From positions 558,001 to 622,000 of the forward strand of contig JBMNFG010000009.1 in the NCBI GenBank assembly GCA_050949175.1: DNA of 64,000 nt, read 5' to 3'. The stretch comes from UBA4971 sp900019985 (GTDB lineage Bacteria > Bacillota > SHA-98 > UBA4971). The translations under genes were made by a program, and so were the position numbers. Below the pieces are notes generated by a model. The model had not been told where the DNA came from. It did no database searches and was given only the letters and a program-made list of their open reading frames with translations. Of this stretch, positions 1-9,356 are shown in pieces (position 1 is the stretch's first letter; each line of letters begins with the position of its first letter).

Positions 1-97
1 CTGGGGCGGAAGGGCACATACCCAAATTGACAAGGGTATATGTAGCTCATATAATTGGGTTATGCGATTTTGGGATGGTGAAGGAGGAACCCGCTGT

Positions 98-1291
98 ATG
101 AGGCCAGGAATCGTTTGGAGGTTTGTAGGCCTGGTTATAATCATAGTTGTATGCACCCTGGCCGTCTGGAAGCTCCCTATAAATCTTGGGCTTGATTTGC
201 GTGGCGGGACCAGGATGGTCCTGGAAGCCAGAGATACCGAGACAATCAGTGTTGATGATGATGCTGTTTCCCGCGCAAAGGAAGTTATCGAGAGACGAGT
301 GAACCAGTTGGGTGTTCAAGAGCCTGTGATCTACAGGCAAGGGCCAAGGCGTATCATCGTGGAACTGGCAGGGGTGAAAGACCCGGCCAGGGCCAGAGAG
401 ATTATAGGGCGTACAGCTCAATTGGAGTTCATAGATGAACGGGGCAACATAATCATCACAGGCAATGATCTGAAAAGTGCAGTAGCCGGATATGATCATT
501 ACAACCGTCCTTCCGTAAACTTTGAACTTACCCCGGAAGGCTCCAGGAAATTCGAAAAGGCTACTTTACAAAACCTGGGGCGAAAGATATCCATATACCT
601 TGATGACCAACTCCTATCAGCTCCGGTAGTGGAGACTGTGATCAAAGACAAAGGCCAGATTTTAGGGCTGGGAAGTATAGAGAGAGCAAGGGATTTATCT
701 ATGATGCTGAGGGCAGGGGCCCTTCCTGTGCCTTTGGAAGTCCTTCACGCTGAAGTCTTAGAACCCACCCTTGGCCAGGAGTCTATAGACAAAAGTAAAC
801 TTGCTGCCGGCATTGGAGCCGGGCTTGTGGTTCTGTTTATGCTGATTGTGTATAGATTTCCCGGGTTTATTGCAGATATCGCCCTTGTGATATACTCGCT
901 GATTGTCATGGCTTCACTGGCAGGCCTTAAGGCGGTACTGACTTTGCCTGGAATAGCAGGTCTTATTCTTTCGCTGGGCATGGCTGTTGACTCCAACATC
1001 ATCATTTTTGAGAGAATAAAGGAAGAGCTCAAGAGCGGTAAACGTGTGCGCGCTGCTATTGAGAGCGGATTCTCCCGGGCCTTTGGGTGTATTCTCGATT
1101 CAAATGTGACGACCCTGATTACTGCAGGTGCTTTATACTTCTTCGGTTCAGGCGCTGTAAGAGGGTTTGCAGTAACGCTTGGATTGGGAATTGTCGCAAG
1201 CATGTTTACAGCTATCGTTGTTACAAAGCTGATCCTCGTTGCTGTAGTAGACAGAAACCCTGAAAAATGGGGAAAGCACTTCGGAGTTTAA
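98..1291 (+). CDS. secD: Protein translocase subunit SecD
   Basis: SecD is a membrane subunit of the Sec translocon that, with SecF, uses the proton or sodium gradient to help pull secreted proteins across the membrane. The 397-residue product has one N-terminal membrane segment, then the family signature LGLDLRGGTRM, a large extracytoplasmic region, and a C-terminal block of about five membrane segments containing GLILSLGMAVDSNIIIFERI, typical of SecD/RND proteins. I chose ATG 98 because AAGGAGG at 81-87 lies 10 bases upstream; an in-frame ATG at 62 has no good ribosome-binding site. secF follows 13 bases later, so the two are probably co-transcribed. The upstream promoter is outside or at the very edge of the window. 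Confidence 0.95.
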   Translation: MRPGIVWRFVGLVIIIVVCTLAVWKLPINLGLDLRGGTRMVLEARDTETISVDDDAVSRAKEVIERRVNQLGVQEPVIYRQGPRRIIVELAGVKDPARAREIIGRTAQLEFIDERGNIIITGNDLKSAVAGYDHYNRPSVNFELTPEGSRKFEKATLQNLGRKISIYLDDQLLSAPVVETVIKDKGQILGLGSIERARDLSMMLRAGALPVPLEVLHAEVLEPTLGQESIDKSKLAAGIGAGLVVLFMLIVYRFPGFIADIALVIYSLIVMASLAGLKAVLTLPGIAGLILSLGMAVDSNIIIFERIKEELKSGKRVRAAIESGFSRAFGCILDSNVTTLITAGALYFFGSGAVRGFAVTLGLGIVASMFTAIVVTKLILVAVVDRNPEKWGKHFGV

Positions 1292-1304
1292 GGGGGTCGT
1301 CCCA

Positions 1305-2198
1305 TTGGATATCATCGGCAAGAGACGAGTATACCTTGCCATCTCGGCCATCCTCGTGATCCTAGGACTTATTGTCTTAGGAGTGGTTGGCCTGAACCTG
1401 GGAGTGGACTTTACAGGCGGGTCTCTCGTCAGGCTTAGATTTGATAGAGCAGTCTCAGCTCAAGAAGTCAGAAGTGCCTTAACAACAGGAGACTTAGCCG
1501 AAATGGACCTGTCAAAGGCTGTTATACAACCTATTCGTGGTACATCTGATGTGCAGATCAGAGCGCAGGTTGGAGGAAAGCCTTTAAGCGTTGAGCAAGT
1601 TAGCAAGGTAGTTGACGTGCTGTCTCAGCGTTTTGGCTCTGTTAGCGTTGTTGAATCACAGATGGTAGAAGCAGTCATCGGAAAAGAACTCCTTAATAAG
1701 GCATTGGTTGCCATAATCCTTTCATGCGTGGGCATTGTCGCGTACATCTCATTCAGATTCGAGTTTAAGTTCGGTGTTGCTGCTGTACTCGCCTTGATCC
1801 ACGATACCATAGTGGTTCTTGGGATATTCGCAATTCTAGGAAGGCAGGTAAACAGCCCATTTATCGCTGCTGTCCTCACGATCATCGGATACTCTATCAA
1901 TGACACCATCGTGATTTACGACAAAATACGAGAGAATCTAAGGCTCAGGAAAAAGGATACTGTTCCCGAGATAGCAAACATCAGCATACTCCAGACGATG
2001 AGAAGATCAATATATACGGTTCTTACCACGCTCCTGGCAGTGGCTGCATTGTATTTATTCGGCGGTGTAAGCATAAGAGATTTCAGCCTTGCCATTATCA
2101 TAGGCCTTGTGGCAGGGACGTATTCGTCGATATTTGTGGCTCCTTCGATCTGGGTCGAGTGGACATTACGGGATCGAAAAAGGCTTAAGCCCGTATAA
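1305..2198 (+). CDS. secF: Protein translocase subunit SecF
   Basis: SecF pairs with SecD in the SecDF accessory complex of the Sec translocon. The 297-residue protein begins with a TTG codon, has an N-terminal membrane helix followed by the SecF signature GVDFTGGSLVRLRF, and ends in a multi-helix block with the motif GYSINDTIVIYDKIRENLR that matches the SecD/SecF export domain. It follows secD with a 13-base gap and overlaps the 3' end of the opposing P-type ATPase gene by 14 bases, tail to tail. In Bacillus subtilis secD and secF are fused; here they are separate genes, as in many other bacteria. Confidence 0.95.
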   Translation: MDIIGKRRVYLAISAILVILGLIVLGVVGLNLGVDFTGGSLVRLRFDRAVSAQEVRSALTTGDLAEMDLSKAVIQPIRGTSDVQIRAQVGGKPLSVEQVSKVVDVLSQRFGSVSVVESQMVEAVIGKELLNKALVAIILSCVGIVAYISFRFEFKFGVAAVLALIHDTIVVLGIFAILGRQVNSPFIAAVLTIIGYSINDTIVIYDKIRENLRLRKKDTVPEIANISILQTMRRSIYTVLTTLLAVAALYLFGGVSIRDFSLAIIIGLVAGTYSSIFVAPSIWVEWTLRDRKRLKPV

Positions 2199-4923
2199 TG
2201 CTAGTTCGCCTGAGGACCAGGCCTCTTATTTTTTGCACAATAACTGTAAATACGCTGGACCATCCTGAGAGTACAAATACGATGATCCAGTCCAGGCCGT
2301 CTAATGCTACAGTTCGGAACACTCCTTGAGCCACCGGGAGATAAACCGCTGCAAGCTGCATTGCTCCGGAGACGATCACAGCTCCTATTAGATACGGGTT
2401 TGTCAAAATGTCTGTCTCTGACAGGCGGCGATACTCTGACCTGCAGTGAAACACGTAAATGAGCTGCGCCATAACAAGGCACGTGAATGCCGCTGTCCTT
2501 GCTTTTACGAGCTCACCGTGGAGAACAAGAGATATTATAAATGCTGCTGTAGTGCAGATTCCGATGATAATGCCTTGAGATAGGATTTTCAGCCCTAACC
2601 TTTCGGAGAAGACGCCTTCTCGAGGATGACGCGGCTTTCTGGACATTCCTTCAGGGTCAGGGGGATCTATGCCAAGGGCAATTGCAGGGAGCCCGTCTGT
2701 TACAAGGTTCATCCACAGGATCTGGATAGGCAAAAGAGGTAATGGAAGGCCTATAACAACGGCTATCAGCATTGTCAGGACTTCTCCTGCGTTGCAAGCC
2801 AAAAGATACCGAATGAATTTCCGGATATTATCATATATCGCTCTTCCTTCTTCTATTGCAGCTACAATTGTAGAATAATTGTCGTCTGCCAGCACCATTG
2901 AAGAAGCTTCTCTCGTTACGTCGGTTCCGGAAAGCCCCATTGCAATCCCGATGTCCGCTTCCCGTATGGCAGGCGCGTCATTTACTCCGTCACCTGTCAT
3001 TGCTACAATGTGCCCCCGGGCCTTCAATGCTTTGACTATCCTTAGCTTGTGTTCAGGGTTTACCCTCGCGAATACGGCAGAATGCTCTACACATTCACAG
3101 AGCCCGGGGTCGCTCATATTATCTAATTCGCTGCCGGTTACGGCACGGTCGTCGCTTTCGAAAAGGCCTAAAGCCTTGGCCACTGAGACTGCAGTGCCCA
3201 GATGGTCACCGGTAATCATTATTGTGCGGATACCTGCTTTCCTAGCCAAGGCGACGGACTTTTTCACTTCTTCCCGAGGCGGGTCTTCCATTCCGACAAG
3301 ACCTACAAAGGTGAGATCCCCTTCGACACTGTCCGGATCTGTTTCAGGAAGCACTGACATGCGCCGATATGCCAAGGCCAGGACTCGAAGGCCCCGCGAT
3401 GCCATATGCGAGTTTTCGCTGAGGATTTTCTTTCTTTCGCGAGAAGTAAATTTTTCTACTTTTCCTGACTTGAGTATGCCGGAACAGAGGTTTATAACGA
3501 TTTCCGGAGCACCTTTTGTGTATGCAAAGAAGCCTTTCTGTTCCTTGTAAATCACAGTCATCCTTTTCCTTTCGGAATCAAACGGGATCTCGTGTACCGG
3601 TGGAGTAGATGAGCCCGGCGTATGCGGTGCAAGGCCTGCCTTGACTGCTGCCACAACGAGAGCGCCTTCCGTAGGATCGCCCAGGATCCCCCACCTCTCC
3701 GCGTGTCTTTCCGTTCCCTTTTTGTCCCGGGTCAGGATGGCATTATTGCACAAGAGCCCGATTTTAAGAGCCAGCATAAGGTCGGTGTTGTCTTCCGGGG
3801 TAATTCTCCGTCCGGACATGACGAATTCGCCGTAAGGCCTGTATCCTATCCCTGTTACTTCTATCCTGCTGCCTCCGACGAAGAGTTCTTTCACAGTCAT
3901 TTCATTTCTCGTCAGAGTGCCGGTTTTGTCAGCGCAGATCACCGTAACACAGCCAAGGGTTTCAACTGCCGGGAGCCTTCTGACTATGGCAGAACGTCTG
4001 CTCATCCTCTGCACTCCCAAAGCCAGGGCAATCGTGACTACAGCAGGTAGGCCTTCAGGAATCGCAGCTACTGCCAGGCTGACACCGGACATTATCATCT
4101 CAATCAGGTCTCCACCTCGCAAATAACCTGCTATTGTCATAATGGAACATAGTATTATGCTGATTGCCACAAGAATGCGTCCCAAGTGTTCCAGCCTGTG
4201 CTGCAGCGGTGTGGTCTCGTCTTTATCTTCCTGCACCATGTGTGCGATTTTCCCGATTTCCGTGGACATGCCTGTAGCTACAACAATACCTTTCCCATGT
4301 CCCCTTGTAACCACAGTCCCCATGAAAACCATGTTGCGTCTGTCCCCTAAGCCGACGGCCTTAGGGAGAACGTCTTGCGCCTCTTTCGATACAGGAAGAG
4401 ACTCGCCGGTTAGAATCGATTCCTCTGCTTCCAGCCGCAGAGTCTCAATGAGCCTGGCATCTGCAGCTATTCTTGTCCCAACGTCAATAATCAGGATGTC
4501 ACCTGGGACAATGTCGCACGCCTTAACTTCAAGAGGGACTCCGTCTCTTATGACCTTTGCAGAAGGAGCTGCAAGCTGTTTGAGGGCTTCCAGGGATCGT
4601 TCTGCCCGGTATTCCTGTATGAATCCTAAAAAGGCGTTGAGGATTACTATAGCGATTATCGTGACCGAATCTCCGACTTCTCCAAGGACAAGAGATGACA
4701 CTGCTGCCGCGCAGAGGACGGCGACCATAAAGTCTTTGAATTGGTTTATGAGGATCTGAAAAGATGAAACCCTTCGCGTCTCCCGGAGCACATTTTTCCC
4801 GGTGCAACCTAAGCGGCGCTCCGCTTCTCTCTTGGAAAGCCCTGAAATCGTGCTTGTTTTTAGGATGGAAGATACTTCGGAGGGACTCAGCGAATGCCAT
4901 GGATGTTGACAAGGGATCTGCAA
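2185..4923 (-). CDS. Ca2+-transporting P-type ATPase (SERCA/PMCA-like)
   Basis: This P-type ATPase of 912 residues probably expels calcium from the cytoplasm using ATP. From the N-terminus it shows a cation ATPase N-terminal domain, TGES of the actuator domain, PEGLP in transmembrane segment 4, the phosphorylation site DKTGT (Asp about 332), a nucleotide-binding domain, the hinge TGDGVND, and a C-terminal membrane domain. Calcium-site residues of the SERCA type are present: PEGL in M4, NAGEV in M5 and NLVTDGLPAIALG in M6. I chose TTG 4923 because AGAAGGGAG sits eight bases upstream of it; an in-frame ATG at 4962 has no recognisable ribosome-binding site. It stands alone on the minus strand, divergent from rqcH and convergent with secF. 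Manganese transport cannot be excluded. Confidence 0.92.
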   Translation of the reverse strand: MQIPCQHPWHSLSPSEVSSILKTSTISGLSKREAERRLGCTGKNVLRETRRVSSFQILINQFKDFMVAVLCAAAVSSLVLGEVGDSVTIIAIVILNAFLGFIQEYRAERSLEALKQLAAPSAKVIRDGVPLEVKACDIVPGDILIIDVGTRIAADARLIETLRLEAEESILTGESLPVSKEAQDVLPKAVGLGDRRNMVFMGTVVTRGHGKGIVVATGMSTEIGKIAHMVQEDKDETTPLQHRLEHLGRILVAISIILCSIMTIAGYLRGGDLIEMIMSGVSLAVAAIPEGLPAVVTIALALGVQRMSRRSAIVRRLPAVETLGCVTVICADKTGTLTRNEMTVKELFVGGSRIEVTGIGYRPYGEFVMSGRRITPEDNTDLMLALKIGLLCNNAILTRDKKGTERHAERWGILGDPTEGALVVAAVKAGLAPHTPGSSTPPVHEIPFDSERKRMTVIYKEQKGFFAYTKGAPEIVINLCSGILKSGKVEKFTSRERKKILSENSHMASRGLRVLALAYRRMSVLPETDPDSVEGDLTFVGLVGMEDPPREEVKKSVALARKAGIRTIMITGDHLGTAVSVAKALGLFESDDRAVTGSELDNMSDPGLCECVEHSAVFARVNPEHKLRIVKALKARGHIVAMTGDGVNDAPAIREADIGIAMGLSGTDVTREASSMVLADDNYSTIVAAIEEGRAIYDNIRKFIRYLLACNAGEVLTMLIAVVIGLPLPLLPIQILWMNLVTDGLPAIALGIDPPDPEGMSRKPRHPREGVFSERLGLKILSQGIIIGICTTAAFIISLVLHGELVKARTAAFTCLVMAQLIYVFHCRSEYRRLSETDILTNPYLIGAVIVSGAMQLAAVYLPVAQGVFRTVALDGLDWIIVFVLSGWSSVFTVIVQKIRGLVLRRTSIIRA
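2208..2235 (+). terminator. Rho-independent terminator after secDF
   Basis: A GCCTG/CAGGC stem with a five-base AGGAC loop (2208-2222) is followed by a T-rich run reaching 2235. It lies 10 bases past the secF stop codon and inside the 3' coding end of the opposing ATPase gene, so the terminator doubles as coding sequence for that protein. Confidence 0.6.
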
Positions 4924-4994
4924 AGGCTTAGACTCCCTTCTATTTGACCTGTCAGTAATCATTGATATTCACTTGTCCCAAGGATAATGCCAAT

Positions 4995-5023
4995 TTGACT
5001 GATGCACCTAATCGCCATATACT
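4995..5023 (+). promoter_or_regulatory. Sigma-A promoter of rqcH
   Basis: TTGACT (4995-5000), a 17-base spacer and TATACT (5018-5023) match the vegetative consensus well. Transcription would begin near 5030, just ahead of the AGGAGAGG ribosome-binding site and the TTG start of rqcH at 5048. Confidence 0.7.
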
Positions 5024-5047
5024 GTCTTGTGATAGGAGAGGATCGTA

Positions 5048-6730
5048 TTGCGATTTGATGGCCTCATTATGGCTGCGATAGCATCGGAGTTTAGAAGGAC
5101 CTTGATAGGAGCCAGGGTAGATAAGATCTATCAGCCGTCTAGACTTGAACTTGTCATGACTATGCGGCAGCCCGGCCGGAGTATCACAATCATTGCGTCG
5201 GCTCAGCCGACAGCAGCCAGAGTTCACATAACCGAGACTGTGCGGGAAAACCCCCCGGTTCCTCCTGCATTTTGCATGCTGTTAAGGAAGTACCTTATAG
5301 GTTCCAGGGTTAGGGAGATCGAACAACTTGGCCTTGACAGGGTGCTTAAGATTACATTCATGCGATCTTCGGAAGATGTGCCGAAAACTCTGGTAATAGA
5401 GGTAATGGGAAGGCACAGCAATATAGCGCTTATTGATGGAGATACTAATATGATTCTGGATAGCATCAAACATATCGGCGCTGATCTGAGCCGGGTCCGT
5501 CAGATGGGCCCGGGGATCCAATACGTGAATCCGCCTGCTCAAGACAAGTTAAACATTCTTTTATGTTCTGAGGAAGACCTTGATGATGTACTCGGCAAGG
5601 CTCAAGAGAACACGCCTTCTATGTCCCTTGGAAGAGTTCTTGTATCTTCACTGGCAGGCTTCGGGCTCGGGTCAGCAGACCGCGTTCTTCGTGAAGCAGG
5701 CATTGAGCCCGCTAAACCATGCCGGGATCTTGATGCTGAGGATCGGAGAAGGCTGATAGATGCTTTGATGTCTCTTGCTGATTCCATTCGTGATGAGACA
5801 TTTCTTCCATGTCCCAGCAAATCACTGGACTCTATGTACTCTATTAAGCTAGGGGAAGAAAAATTTTCCCGCCTTAAGGAAGAACTCCTCGCTGTAGTGG
5901 AAGCTAATCTTGAAAAGTGCAACCGGAAACTTGACGACGAGGACAGCGAAATATCAAAGGCCACCAGGGATCTGGACTGCAGGAAGCTGGGCGAGCTGAT
6001 ACTTGCAAATCTCCCGAGTATAGATGCAGGGACAGACTTTGCAATTTTGACCGATTACTATGATCCTGACGGTGAAGAGATCAGGATTTCCCTCGATCCG
6101 ATGCTATCTGCATCTGAAAACGCCCAGCGTTATTTCAAAAGATACGCCAAGGCCAAGCGGGTATTGGAAACCGCGGTTCGCCGGAAGGAAGAGACCCGGT
6201 CTGAACTCGCATACTTAGAGCAGGTATATACAACTATCCTGCATGCAGACACTGAAAAAGACTTAGATGCAATCCGAACGGAGCTTGTAGAGGAAGGCTA
6301 TCTTAAGGCAGCTAAAGAGCGGGGACGAAAGAAGAAGAAAGAGGCAAAAGACGAACCTCGGCTCCTATCTTATGCAGTCCATGGCTATACCGTGGTTGTC
6401 GGAAGGAACAATAAAGAAAACGATTTTGTCACCATGAAGCTGGCAGGCCCTGACGATATCTGGATGCACGCCCGAGGGATTCCCGGTGCTCATGTCCTTG
6501 TAAGGACAGGCCGCAGGAAAGGTGAGGTTCCCGAGGAAGTGCTGGTTACTGCTGCAGGGGTTGCCGCTTATTACAGTAAAGGCAGGACTGATTCGGGTGT
6601 CGCTGTAGATTACACACTTAGAAAGCATGTCAAGAAACCCAAAGGTGCAAGGCCTGGTATGGTGATATACAGCCATGAGACGACGATAATCGCGTCTCCC
6701 CGCCTTCCTATTTCTGATTTCACGGGGTAG
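5048..6730 (+). CDS. rqcH: Rqc2-homologue RqcH (NFACT family, formerly fibronectin-binding protein A)
   Basis: RqcH binds obstructed 50S subunits carrying a peptidyl-tRNA and adds C-terminal alanine tails to the stalled chain, marking it for degradation. The 560-residue protein has the N-terminal NFACT-N domain starting MRFDGLIMAAIASEFRR, helix-hairpin-helix and coiled-coil regions in the middle (about 180-430), and a C-terminal NFACT-R domain with the conserved segment GRNNKENDFVTMKLAGPDD and the DIWMHARGIPGAHV motif. Length is usual for the family. The TTG start is preceded by AGGAGAGG. Its own sigma-A promoter is visible upstream, and the 3' end overlaps the opposing ATPase gene by 11 bases. 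Confidence 0.95.
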   Translation: MRFDGLIMAAIASEFRRTLIGARVDKIYQPSRLELVMTMRQPGRSITIIASAQPTAARVHITETVRENPPVPPAFCMLLRKYLIGSRVREIEQLGLDRVLKITFMRSSEDVPKTLVIEVMGRHSNIALIDGDTNMILDSIKHIGADLSRVRQMGPGIQYVNPPAQDKLNILLCSEEDLDDVLGKAQENTPSMSLGRVLVSSLAGFGLGSADRVLREAGIEPAKPCRDLDAEDRRRLIDALMSLADSIRDETFLPCPSKSLDSMYSIKLGEEKFSRLKEELLAVVEANLEKCNRKLDDEDSEISKATRDLDCRKLGELILANLPSIDAGTDFAILTDYYDPDGEEIRISLDPMLSASENAQRYFKRYAKAKRVLETAVRRKEETRSELAYLEQVYTTILHADTEKDLDAIRTELVEEGYLKAAKERGRKKKKEAKDEPRLLSYAVHGYTVVVGRNNKENDFVTMKLAGPDDIWMHARGIPGAHVLVRTGRRKGEVPEEVLVTAAGVAAYYSKGRTDSGVAVDYTLRKHVKKPKGARPGMVIYSHETTIIASPRLPISDFTG

Positions 6731-7847
6731 CTTCCTTTATCTCTTCTGCAAGTTCAAGGATTTCCCCGAGGATGCCATCGACTAAGCGTTCAACCTGCGA
6801 AAAATCCATGCTTTCTGAGTAAATAGCCTGGACCTTGTCGTACTCTTGTTTTGCCCGGTGGAAGCACCTGACTGCCTTTTCCAATACGTCTTGAAAGCGC
6901 TGCTTTGCATCAGAGACAAAAAACCTGTACTTCCCTGCGATCTTCGTTGATAAGATCTGTCCTGCCTCTATAACTCTATCAATATCCTCCATAGGAGCGA
7001 TAAGATGCGGCCACTCTGAGCTTATCAGGGCTACCCCGAGTCCCGGGACTACTGCATGCTGTACTTTTTTCGGGTTAATGGGACAGTGGTACAATTCGAC
7101 GTTGAAGCCGTGGGATATGGCTTTATCTGCAATTTCCTTTACTATGGCGGACTTTCCTGTACCGGGTTCACCTTGCAGTATGTATCTTCGTGATGCATGG
7201 CTGACTACGGTCTCAAGATGGTGAATCGGGCCATTTGCAGTTATGGCGCTGGCAAAGAAACACCTGGGTTTTCCGGGGTTCACGGAAACTTCGGTACCGT
7301 GCAGGCATTCAGACAGAAGCTCTTCAACAATGCAGTTCAAGCGTCCGGGATCAAGGGCTTCGGCATTACATGCTTCCCAATGGTCATATATAAGGCGGGC
7401 TTCCTCAAGATACCGGAAAGCTATGTCGAAAAGTGTTGAGACTTCTTCCTGGGCCTGAACGACTTCTTGCTTATGCCGGATAAGCTTGGTTCTAAGGAGA
7501 AAATCACCCAGATTTATTATTCGTTCAACTATGCCGGGGAGGCGCGGCTCAAGTACATGTGGAGGAGTTCCGTCAAAGAGGCCAAGCCCTAACTCGGGGA
7601 CGACTATCCCGTCGTATGAGGAAGGATCATGCGCACAGCAGGCATACTCAGTGTCGTAACCCATGTTAAGGAGGACTCTGCCTATCCGGTCGATGAGTGT
7701 GGATTTACCTATACCCGGTCCGCCCTTGATAATAAAGACCATATTAGTGCAAGGCTCCATCAAGTAACTGTAAAACGAGACAAAGCCTCGAGGCGTGTTG
7801 GCGCCGGGGAATACCTTCTTCAATCTGCCTTGGCTCTTTGCTTGCAT
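6720..7847 (-). CDS. Tandem P-loop ATPase of the PRK06851 type, function unknown
   Basis: A 375-residue cytoplasmic protein with two P-loops: GGPGIGKST near residue 42 and GEPGTGKSA in the second half. The halves are recognisably similar: each P-loop is followed by a segment of the form GYDTEYACCAHDP or GFNVELYHCPINP and then VVPELGLGLF or VVPGLGVALI, so the gene probably arose by internal duplication. I recognise the family (PRK06851-like nucleotide-binding protein, common in spore-forming Firmicutes), but no function is established. ATG 7847 was chosen because AGGAGG lies six bases upstream; an in-frame ATG further upstream would add 18 residues without a good site. It is convergent with rqcH and divergent from yicC. 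Confidence 0.8.
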   Translation of the reverse strand: MQAKSQGRLKKVFPGANTPRGFVSFYSYLMEPCTNMVFIIKGGPGIGKSTLIDRIGRVLLNMGYDTEYACCAHDPSSYDGIVVPELGLGLFDGTPPHVLEPRLPGIVERIINLGDFLLRTKLIRHKQEVVQAQEEVSTLFDIAFRYLEEARLIYDHWEACNAEALDPGRLNCIVEELLSECLHGTEVSVNPGKPRCFFASAITANGPIHHLETVVSHASRRYILQGEPGTGKSAIVKEIADKAISHGFNVELYHCPINPKKVQHAVVPGLGVALISSEWPHLIAPMEDIDRVIEAGQILSTKIAGKYRFFVSDAKQRFQDVLEKAVRCFHRAKQEYDKVQAIYSESMDFSQVERLVDGILGEILELAEEIKEATP

Positions 7848-8053
7848 GTTACCCCTCCTGGTTTCAGCTGTGAATGTGCCCTCATCTGTCCCCGACTGCA
7901 TGAACAGTATCTCCGGTTAATCTCTCGCAGGTTTCTACATCATGGTATTGTTAGGACAGGGCTTTGGTGCTTGTGTACGTCGGACTTCCCTGCTTTTCAG
8001 GGTATAAATTGCCTTTTTCCTGCGGATAAACGGGGAATTCATGGCAAAAACCC

Positions 8054-8083
8054 TTGTAGAGACCAAATGCTGTGTAGTAGAAT
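8054..8083 (+). promoter_or_regulatory. Probable sigma-A promoter of the yicC-coaBC operon
   Basis: TTGTAG (8054-8059), an 18-base spacer and TAGAAT (8078-8083) lie in the roughly 260-base divergent intergenic region, ending 23 bases before the yicC start. The rest of that region holds no gene I can support. Confidence 0.5.
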
Positions 8084-8106
8084 AGGGAGCAGGAGGAATG
8101 TGGATA

Positions 8107-8985
8107 ATGGCTTATAGTATGACAGGCTATGGGCGCGGTGAGAGTTTGGGACAGGGGATTTGTTGCATAGTGGAAATCCGTTCTGTCAATCACCGTTTCC
8201 GCGAAATAGTCATCCATGCTCCGCGAGAGTTCTTGAAATTCGAAGACAGGCTGAAACGTTTCGTAGCGGAGCATGTTGGAAGAGGACGTATAGATATCTT
8301 TATTACTCTGGAAGAAGCAGGAGAAAGCCTAACCACTGTCAAAATTAACCGTAACATTACAGACGCATATATAGCCATCGCTCGACAACTCTCCGATGAT
8401 CTGGAGTTATCTTGGGACATAGGTGTTACAGGTTTCCTTTCGCTGCCCGGTGTCCTGGAATTAACCTCCATGGAGGTTGATTCAGAAGAGATTTGGGGAC
8501 TTATAGAACAGTCGGCAGATCAGGCAATGACAGAGCTAAAGGAAATGAGGGCGAAAGAAGGCCAATTCCTGGTCCGGGACATAGTAAACAGGACAGAATA
8601 CATTGAAGAGCTTGCAGGACAGATCAGAGAACGTGCTCCAAGAGTTTTGGAAGACTATAGGGTGAGGCTGGAAGCGCGCCTTGCGGAGCTTCTCGGAGAG
8701 ATCCCTGTTGATGAAAGTCGAATAGTAAGTGAGACCGCGATTTATGCTGATAGGAGCGATATCACTGAGGAGCTGGTGAGGCTTGCCAGCCATGCTCTTC
8801 AGGTTTACGAGATAGCAAAAGAGGACGGGCCTATAGGGCGCCGCCTTGAGTTTCTGGTCCAGGAGATGCAGCGAGAGGCAAATACTATAGGTTCAAAGTC
8901 GCAGGACTCAGAGATCTCCCATTGGGTTGTAGAGATCAAAGGTCAGCTGGAGAAAATCAGGGAGCAAGTCCAGAATATAGAGTGA
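8107..8985 (+). CDS. yicC: YicC-family endoribonuclease (YloC)
   Basis: Members of the YicC/YloC family have been described as endoribonucleases; the Bacillus homologue is yloC, next to remA and gmk. This 292-residue protein has the conserved N-terminal sequence MAYSMTGYGRGE, the motif EIRSVNHRFREI, and the C-terminal DUF1732 segment RRLEFLVQEMQREANTIGSK ending with an acidic helix. Start ATG 8107 is preferred over ATG 8098 because the AGGAGG at 8091-8096 is correctly spaced only for the later codon. It is first in a run yicC-mihF-remA-gmk-rpoZ-coaBC. Confidence 0.92.
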   Translation: MAYSMTGYGRGESLGQGICCIVEIRSVNHRFREIVIHAPREFLKFEDRLKRFVAEHVGRGRIDIFITLEEAGESLTTVKINRNITDAYIAIARQLSDDLELSWDIGVTGFLSLPGVLELTSMEVDSEEIWGLIEQSADQAMTELKEMRAKEGQFLVRDIVNRTEYIEELAGQIRERAPRVLEDYRVRLEARLAELLGEIPVDESRIVSETAIYADRSDITEELVRLASHALQVYEIAKEDGPIGRRLEFLVQEMQREANTIGSKSQDSEISHWVVEIKGQLEKIREQVQNIE

Positions 8986-9029
8986 CCCCGCCACGGCGCA
9001 GTAAAGTTTGTCTATAAGGAGGTGAAATC

Positions 9030-9341
9030 ATGACATTACCAGAGCTCAGTCCGGAAGCCAAGAGGGCAGCATTGAAAAAGGCCCAGGAGATGCGCTCAAA
9101 GAGAGCAAAAGTCCGTGAGGACCTCAAGCAGGGCAGGCTCACCTTGCGCGAAGTATTGGATAACGCTGATGACGCAGTGATCTCCAGAATGCGCGTATCT
9201 TACCTGCTAGAATCATTGCCGAGAATCGGAAAAGTAAGAAGCCGTAAGATCATGGAAGAGATTGGCATACATGAATCCAGAAGGGTCCAGGGATTAGGGG
9301 CCAGGCAAAAGGAAGCGTTACTTAATAAATTGGCTAAGTAG
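9030..9341 (+). CDS. mihF: Integration host factor, actinobacterial type (mIHF-like)
   Basis: A 103-residue DNA-binding protein. The N-terminal half is a charged helix (LSPEAKRAALKKAQEMRSKR). The C-terminal half has the helix-two-turn-helix-like segment VSYLLESLPRIGKVRSRKIM followed by GIHESRRVQGLGARQ, characteristic of the actinobacterial-type integration host factor. That protein bends and compacts DNA as a single subunit and is unrelated in sequence to E. coli IHF. Perfect ribosome-binding site AAGGAGGTGA is seven bases or so upstream of ATG 9030. It sits between yicC and remA, where Bacillus has no gene. Identification rests on recognised motifs only. Confidence 0.82.
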   Translation: MTLPELSPEAKRAALKKAQEMRSKRAKVREDLKQGRLTLREVLDNADDAVISRMRVSYLLESLPRIGKVRSRKIMEEIGIHESRRVQGLGARQKEALLNKLAK

Positions 9342-9356
9342 GGAGAGGTGCCAGTC

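Noticed and set aside
1..97. Possible end of an upstream gene or promoter before secD
   Set aside because: Too little sequence is present; no reading frame or promoter could be supported.
2669..4759. Several long open frames opposite the P-type ATPase gene
   Set aside because: They run antisense to a complete, motif-rich ATPase gene and show low-complexity Ser/Arg/Pro-rich composition expected of shadow frames.
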